From contig JAGAZJ010000023.1 of assembly GCA_018110925.1 (NCBI GenBank), forward strand, positions 1 through 64,000: 64,000 bases of DNA, written 5' to 3'. How positions within the stretch are numbered: position 1 is the stretch's first letter; the number at the start of each line of letters is the position of its first letter. Both the position numbers and the translations under genes were made by a program. Of this stretch, positions 59,030 through 64,000 are shown one piece after another. The notes beneath the pieces are model-generated. The model was not told where the DNA came from, searched no databases, and was given only the letters and a program-made list of their open reading frames with translations. Source of the DNA: Oscillospiraceae bacterium. GTDB taxonomy: Bacteria; Bacillota; Clostridia; Oscillospirales; Ruminococcaceae.

Positions 59030-61108
59030 ATGTCTGAAGAAAAAACCACCTCTGACAATGGGTCTGAGATAGACGGATATTTTGACTCCCTCATGGAAGA
59101 ATACGACAAGAACGACGACAGGGTAGTGCCCGAGGAGGATACGACGCAGGACGTTCCCCTGGATATGAGGGATTTTTCAAAGTTCTTTGAGGATGCCGCC
59201 GCATCGGGCAGCGGATTCAAGAGCACGGTCGACAACAGCACGCCTGTTCTCGATGAGGACGGCATGATAGTTATATTTGATGCTGACAGCGGCATAGATG
59301 CCACCGATTCAAAGAAGCGCATCGAGCAGATGCGCAAGAGTATCTCGGAGCGCAAAGCGGAAAAGGAAATTCCCGTATTTGAGGAACCTGTCGCTGCTGT
59401 TTCAAGGGATATCGACGAAGATGATATAGAGAAGGATATATTCGCTTCCACCGGCGAGATAGACGATTCCGCCGACAGCAACATATCTCCCGAGCCCGAA
59501 GGAGTAAAGGAGCTCCCCACCGAACCCGTGTATCGAGGTGAGAAGAGACCGTCCAAAAAGGGCGGCGGCATAAGGGGGCTGTTTCCGCAGAAGGGCGACG
59601 GCGTTGGAGAGGTCATCAGAAAGGTGGTCTTTCTCTCTGCATCGGTCGTATTCGTCGGCGCAGGCGTTGTCCTGATAAACACACTTATTCAGTCAAAGCA
59701 GGCAATGGACGAGCAGCAGCAGCTCATTGAAATGATAACCACCACCGCCCACACCACCATAAACGAAAAGGGCGAGGTAGAGACCATCCCTCCCACGACA
59801 GAGGAGAGAGAGCAGCACAACGAGAGCCTTATGAACAGCTTCGTTGAGGTATCCTCCGATGTCAAGGGCTTTGTGGAGCTACCCGGCTGTGATATATATT
59901 ATCCCGTGGTGCAGGGCACGGACAATGACTACTACCTCACCCACACCTATGACAACAAGACAAACAAGGCAGGGGCGGTCTTCATGGATTACCGCTGCAC
60001 TGTTTCAGAGGAATTCACCTCACCCAACATCGTGCTTTACGGGCATAATCAGGAAGACGGCACGATGTTCGGCAATCTGAAAAAATACAAGAACGATGTG
60101 GAATTCTACAAGGAGAACCCCTTCGTTTCGTTCAATACCGACAACGGCATAGGCGACTATGTGATATTCGGATACTTCATCACAAACGTATATCCCAAGC
60201 AGGATCTCTACGGTGAGGTGTTCCACTATCACGACTACATAGACGCACTTGCCGACGAGACCACCTTCAACTGGTACATGGAGGAGATAGCCGAGAGAAA
60301 CCAGATAATCCCCTCTGTTGATGTTCAGTTCGGAGACCCGCTCCTTGTGCTGTCAACGTGCAGTACCGAGTATGCGGATTCAAGGTTCGTGGTCATAGCA
60401 AGAAAGCTCCGTGAGGGCGAAACTACGGCTGATATAGACGTATCGGGCACAGTTCTGAACCCCGACGCCAAGAAGATCGACTGGGACGCTGTTCTCTACG
60501 GCAAGACGCTCATATCCACTACGGAGAGCACCACCGAGGAAACGACCACCACAGCCGAGACCACTACCACTACGACAGAACCCACGACCACCACCTCTGA
60601 AGAGACTACGACCACCACCGTTACTACCACAGAGGCTACCACAACTACAACAAGGGTCACCACCGAGAACAGGGCTATCTCCGAGCTTGGTCTGGTAACA
60701 AGGGTAACTATGCCCACCACTACGGCAAGAGAGACCACCGTGCCCGAGACAAAGCCTGAGACCGAGGCAGAGACAACGGTTCCCTCTGAGACATCACGCA
60801 AAAAGAAGAATACAGAGACATCTCCCGGCGGATTTTTTGACCCATACTACGAATATATGGGCGAAGCCCCCGTGCCCGAGACATCCGTGCCTGACTTTGC
60901 TGAGACGGTGGAGACGACTGTTGCCGAAACAAGGGCTACAAGGGCCACCACCAGAAACAAAGCCATAGATGAGCTGGGGCTCGTTACAAGAGTAGGTCAG
61001 ACCGAGCCCACCACCACGCCGGAGATGTATATCTATACCGATGAACCCGAAACCACGGCTGAGACCGCACCCACACTGTCTCTTGCGACAAGGGTGAATG
61101 TACATTGA
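59030..61108 (+). CDS. Giant sortase 3 with cytoplasmic head and repeat-bearing Thr-rich tail
   Basis: A 692-residue protein, about twice the normal sortase length. Residues 1-195 are an acidic, charged cytoplasmic head with no known domain; a membrane helix spans about 198-219; the class-B-like sortase domain covers about 265-490 with His339 (LYGHNQ), Cys444 (LSTCSTEY) and Arg452 (SRFVVIAR). Residues 495-692 are Thr/Glu/Pro-rich and hold two copies of N(R/K)AI(S/D)ELGLVTRV (547-559 and 643-655) and a degenerate third, TLSLATRV, at the very end (682-689). The tail is outside the cell. No family match known to me covers the head or tail. Eleven bases separate it from sortase 2. Confidence 0.9.
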   Translation: MSEEKTTSDNGSEIDGYFDSLMEEYDKNDDRVVPEEDTTQDVPLDMRDFSKFFEDAAASGSGFKSTVDNSTPVLDEDGMIVIFDADSGIDATDSKKRIEQMRKSISERKAEKEIPVFEEPVAAVSRDIDEDDIEKDIFASTGEIDDSADSNISPEPEGVKELPTEPVYRGEKRPSKKGGGIRGLFPQKGDGVGEVIRKVVFLSASVVFVGAGVVLINTLIQSKQAMDEQQQLIEMITTTAHTTINEKGEVETIPPTTEEREQHNESLMNSFVEVSSDVKGFVELPGCDIYYPVVQGTDNDYYLTHTYDNKTNKAGAVFMDYRCTVSEEFTSPNIVLYGHNQEDGTMFGNLKKYKNDVEFYKENPFVSFNTDNGIGDYVIFGYFITNVYPKQDLYGEVFHYHDYIDALADETTFNWYMEEIAERNQIIPSVDVQFGDPLLVLSTCSTEYADSRFVVIARKLREGETTADIDVSGTVLNPDAKKIDWDAVLYGKTLISTTESTTEETTTTAETTTTTTEPTTTTSEETTTTTVTTTEATTTTTRVTTENRAISELGLVTRVTMPTTTARETTVPETKPETEAETTVPSETSRKKKNTETSPGGFFDPYYEYMGEAPVPETSVPDFAETVETTVAETRATRATTRNKAIDELGLVTRVGQTEPTTTPEMYIYTDEPETTAETAPTLSLATRVNVH

Positions 61109-61123
61109 TGAGGAGTTATGCCA

Positions 61124-62224
61124 ATGCTCGGCGCTAAACAGAAGCCACAGCCAAAGCATGCCAAGCACGCCGCACCGCCCGCAGACATAAAAAAGGTCAG
61201 AAAGGCTTCGGGCGGCAAGAAGACCAACAGCAAGGATGCGGCTGCCAACAAGGTCATAACGATCCTTGCAACGCTGGTGCTCATTGCGTGTCTTGGAGTG
61301 CTCGGCAATCAGGTATATCAGATGGTCGAGGCAAAGAAAAACCATGATGTCCTGAAGAATGTTCGTGAAAATGCGAAGAATTCGACGGTGATACTCCCCG
61401 ACCCGGGCGACCCCGTAGTGACGACGGTCACTGCCGTGCCCGACGAACCGTCCGCAACAGGCGGAGAAATCGTCACAGTGCAGACAGGGCCTGTCCGTGA
61501 GCCCCGCCCCATAATGCCTGCGGCAAATGAGCTGCTCGCTATAAACCCCGATACCGTGGGGTATGTACGAATACCCGATTGTGTGGATGAGCCCGTTGTA
61601 AAGGGCACCGACAATGAGTACTATCTTACCCACAACTTCTACGACAAACAGCGTCAGTGCGGCACCTGCTTTGCCGATTACAGGAATGTTGTCGGCGATT
61701 ACGAACGCTCTGACAATATCATACTCTATGCGCACAACCAGAAAGACGGCACCATGTTCGGTATGCTGGACAACTACCGTTGGGATCTGCGCTACTGGGA
61801 GAAGAATCCCTTTGTGTATTTCAGCTCCAACTATTCGGACGACACATATGTCATAATATCGTCGTTTGTTATCAACACACTGCCCGAGCATGACGACGGC
61901 AGGGAGCTGTTTGACTACAATAACTACATAGATTTCAGGGACAGCGGCAAATATTCCTTTGAGACATTCTCAAAGGAGATAACCGCAAGGAGCTGGTTCT
62001 TCACGGGGCTCGACTTTGATGAGGACGACGAGTATCTTACCCTATCCACCTGCTCTACCGAGTGGGACGATTCAAGGCACGTCGTCGTTGCAAGAAAGCT
62101 CAGGGAAGACGAGACCGCCGACAGCGTGCTGGCGTCGGCAAACTTTGTCCTCAATGACAACATAAAATGGCCCGCCATATACTACAAATATCACGGCGGT
62201 TCATATATAGAGCCCACAGAATAA
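61124..62224 (+). CDS. Class-B-like sortase 4
   Basis: A 366-residue sortase. The N-terminus is Lys/Gln/His/Pro-rich (about 40 residues), the membrane helix lies at about 42-62, and a Val/Thr/Pro linker leads to the catalytic domain. Triad: His204 (LYAHNQ, Ala where the others have Gly), Cys310 (LSTCSTEW) and Arg318 (SRHVVVAR). It has two extra Cys (CGTC near residue 180). Start ATG 61124 has AGGAG eight bases upstream; ATG 61118 is too close to that site. It is the last of the four. Confidence 0.92.
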   Translation: MLGAKQKPQPKHAKHAAPPADIKKVRKASGGKKTNSKDAAANKVITILATLVLIACLGVLGNQVYQMVEAKKNHDVLKNVRENAKNSTVILPDPGDPVVTTVTAVPDEPSATGGEIVTVQTGPVREPRPIMPAANELLAINPDTVGYVRIPDCVDEPVVKGTDNEYYLTHNFYDKQRQCGTCFADYRNVVGDYERSDNIILYAHNQKDGTMFGMLDNYRWDLRYWEKNPFVYFSSNYSDDTYVIISSFVINTLPEHDDGRELFDYNNYIDFRDSGKYSFETFSKEITARSWFFTGLDFDEDDEYLTLSTCSTEWDDSRHVVVARKLREDETADSVLASANFVLNDNIKWPAIYYKYHGGSYIEPTE

Positions 62225-62353
62225 AAAAAGCGGCTCTACGGTGAAGGCTTTTCAAAAGCCTATCTGCATACGGTCTGCATAAGCAGGTCGTCCGATCCGA
62301 ACGATAGTTCAAGAGATTACCGAGCTTTCGTTCTCCTTCTGAAAGGACAGGTC
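62225..62353 (+). other. Leader region before the SpoIID-domain gene
   Basis: 129 bases with the hairpin AGGCTTTT-C-AAAAGCCT (62245-62261), which lacks a T-tract. No clear promoter, so the SpoIID gene may be the fifth gene of the sortase operon. I could not match the sequence to a known riboswitch. Confidence 0.45.
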
Positions 62354-64000
62354 ATGAAAAAGATAAGAGCAGTAAGGAGCGGCATTGCGGCATTGGCGGC
62401 AGTCGGTGTCATAGCTGTGTCAGCTTACCTTGCCAAAGATGCAGGCAATGCCGATCTTTCACAGACAGCCGAGGAAACAGGTACCGAACAGACGGACAGT
62501 TTGCCTCAGAGCCCGACAGAGACAGAACTTGCCGAAGCAATCAATGAAGTCGGACTCATCGACTTACCCGAAAGACCGGATCTGGAAGATTCCGAAAGAG
62601 TATTCGACATTATGAAAAGGGAATACGGCTATGAAGCCGCTCCCGGAGAGATGGACTACCTGAACATCACTCCTCTTGTGGAGCGTACCCCTGTGCTGGC
62701 TGAACCCGTACCCGCGGTGACGACTGCGCCCGCTGAGCCCACGTCATATATGCCCGTTACTCATGTGCCCGCAGAAGAGCCCGAGACATCGGTGTCATCT
62801 GATACAGAGCAGGAAGATGCTCCCGAGGAAGAGCCGGACCTTCTCGATGAGGCACTTATTCCCGAAGAAGAACCCGACCTTACCGAGGCGACATTCACCG
62901 AGGAAGAGGTGTTCTATGCCCCTGCCGAGCCTGCTGTCGAGCACGTTAGGCTCGACCTCTACGCAATGGATCCCACAGTGGGCACTGGCACCATATCTGT
63001 TCCCTATACCTACTATGATTTCCTCACACCCGAGGATATCGGAATCACCGAAACCGAGACCGCCGCGGTAACGATCGAGGAAACTGCCATACAGACCACG
63101 GAGGTCTCAGCATCCCTCACAGAGCTTGCGAGCATCGCATCCGACAAGGCATCTGCCGAGACAGAGGAGACAACGGTTACATCCGCAGAGACAACTGCCG
63201 CTTCGGAAGAGACTGCTGCCGAAACTACCGTGACATCTGAGACTGCCGAGACCACCGAGACAACAGCCGAGGAAGAACCCGTTGCAGGCTATCTCATTCC
63301 CTCACGCTACACAGGTCAGGAGATATTTACCGCCAGATTTGACGGTGTCACACAAGAAGTGGACGCATACACTCTGGTGTGCATGATATGCGCTACCGAA
63401 ATGTCTCCCTCATTCAGCCAGGAAGCGCTTAAAGCGCAGGCTGTTGCGGCTTATTCGTATGTTAAGTATCACAACGTTAACGGTCTCACTCCTTCTGTGC
63501 TGGTAAAGCATGAAGTGCATGATGCTACCATAGCCGCTGTTGATGCGGTTTTCGGTCAGTGTGCATACTATGACGGCAAGGTCGCTCAGACCGTATACAC
63601 AGCCTCCACAGCAGGAACTACCGCTTCCGGCAGGAATGTGTGGGGCGGCGGCGCTCCTTATCTGGAGAGCGTTGAGACACCCATAGATGAGCTTTACGAC
63701 CCCAACTGGGGCATTGTGACCACCTACACCGAGGACGAAATGAGAAACAAGATCCAGAATTACTGCGGCATCACCCTTTCGGATGACCCTGCAAACTGGA
63801 TACAGATACAGTCCTGCTATGACGGCAGATATGTGGATGATGTGCTCATAGACGGTCAGATGACCATAAAGGGTCAGAAATTCAGGGACGGTCTTATGCA
63901 TTACGCTCTCAAGAGCTGGGCGTTCGATGTGGCATATGCCGACGGCATTTTCACATTTACCACCTACGGCTACGGCCACGGTGTCGGTCTGAGCCAGAAC
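62354..64000 (+). CDS. SpoIID/LytB-domain wall protein with long Thr/Glu-rich stalk (cut by window edge)
   Basis: 549 codons are present and the frame is open at the right edge. A signal anchor (AVRSGIAALAAVGVIAVSAYL) is followed by about 290 residues of Glu/Pro/Thr/Ala-rich low-complexity sequence with repeated EEEPDL and ETTA units. A SpoIID-type domain begins near residue 315 (GYLIPSRYTGQEIFTARFDG) and shows ALKAQAVAAYSYVKYH, TAGTTASGRNVWGG and the late motif GYGHGVGLSQN. SpoIID proteins cut peptidoglycan glycan strands lacking side peptides. AAAGGA is six bases before ATG 62354. The stalk suggests reach through the wall. Its location directly after four sortases suggests coordinated wall remodelling and surface attachment. 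Confidence 0.85.
   Translation, partial: MKKIRAVRSGIAALAAVGVIAVSAYLAKDAGNADLSQTAEETGTEQTDSLPQSPTETELAEAINEVGLIDLPERPDLEDSERVFDIMKREYGYEAAPGEMDYLNITPLVERTPVLAEPVPAVTTAPAEPTSYMPVTHVPAEEPETSVSSDTEQEDAPEEEPDLLDEALIPEEEPDLTEATFTEEEVFYAPAEPAVEHVRLDLYAMDPTVGTGTISVPYTYYDFLTPEDIGITETETAAVTIEETAIQTTEVSASLTELASIASDKASAETEETTVTSAETTAASEETAAETTVTSETAETTETTAEEEPVAGYLIPSRYTGQEIFTARFDGVTQEVDAYTLVCMICATEMSPSFSQEALKAQAVAAYSYVKYHNVNGLTPSVLVKHEVHDATIAAVDAVFGQCAYYDGKVAQTVYTASTAGTTASGRNVWGGGAPYLESVETPIDELYDPNWGIVTTYTEDEMRNKIQNYCGITLSDDPANWIQIQSCYDGRYVDDVLIDGQMTIKGQKFRDGLMHYALKSWAFDVAYADGIFTFTTYGYGHGVGLSQN

Noticed and set aside
60794..61891. 365-codon minus-strand frame across sortases 3 and 4
   Set aside because: Antisense to two well-supported sortase genes, spans their junction, and shows no family motif or ribosome site.
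62225..62353. Cyclic di-GMP or cyclic di-AMP riboswitch before the SpoIID gene
   Set aside because: The leader has one hairpin but I could not match the conserved core of either class; stating one would be a guess.

Overview
The window looks like chromosome of an anaerobic, plant-polymer-degrading gut or rumen Firmicute, most likely Ruminococcus or a close Oscillospiraceae relative. This rests on the gene families (a GH5 cellulase lipoprotein, solute-binding lipoproteins of carbohydrate type, class-B-like sortases, YhaM, an L10-type leader ahead of rplJL), on strong AGGAGG ribosome sites, and on many sigma-A promoters with exactly 17-base spacers, often with a TG extended -10. No database search was possible, so the taxon is an inference. 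I saw no rRNA, tRNA, CRISPR array or insertion sequence.

Left part (1-15 kb): the 3' end of a trans-sulfuration PLP enzyme and a nitrilase-family hydrolase; a sugar or polyol catabolic pair (TIM-barrel isomerase and Gfo/Idh/MocA dehydrogenase) divergent from an AraC regulator; a MacB/Bce-type ABC transporter operon ending in a serine-hydrolase lipoprotein; a thiazoline-carboxylate-hydrolase-like gene with a membrane protein; and an OmpR/histidine-kinase pair. From 15 to 21 kb there is a carbohydrate ABC importer operon without its own ATPase, followed by a cytoplasmic sugar-sensor/GGDEF fusion.

Middle part (21-47 kb): a DUF318 permease with a DUF362 protein; a leftward operon cbiA-cobT-cobU-arsR-HD hydrolase with a near-perfect promoter; the cellulase with its own promoter and a coupled nuclease-like gene; a large secreted beta-helix-type protein; YhaM plus a DnaQ-like exonuclease; an orphan solute-binding lipoprotein; several small enzymes (aldo/keto reductases, Nudix, CAAX protease, alpha/beta hydrolase with TetR); an AT-rich orphan gene that looks like the immunity half of a decayed toxin locus; an HD / Fe-S aldo-keto reductase / truncated asparagine synthetase operon; and an ECF sigma factor with its anti-sigma factor.

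Right part (47-64 kb): rplJ-rplL with leader and terminator, an OFA-family MFS transporter, a second orphan solute-binding lipoprotein closely similar to the one at 33.7 kb, an rnhA-iscS-nifU operon, a second CAAX protease, and then the most striking region: four consecutive class-B-like sortase genes followed by a SpoIID-domain wall protein that runs off the right edge. The third sortase has a long cytoplasmic head and a Thr-rich tail carrying a repeated ELGLVTRV motif. This looks like a cell-surface assembly locus with unusual architecture and is the best candidate for something undescribed.
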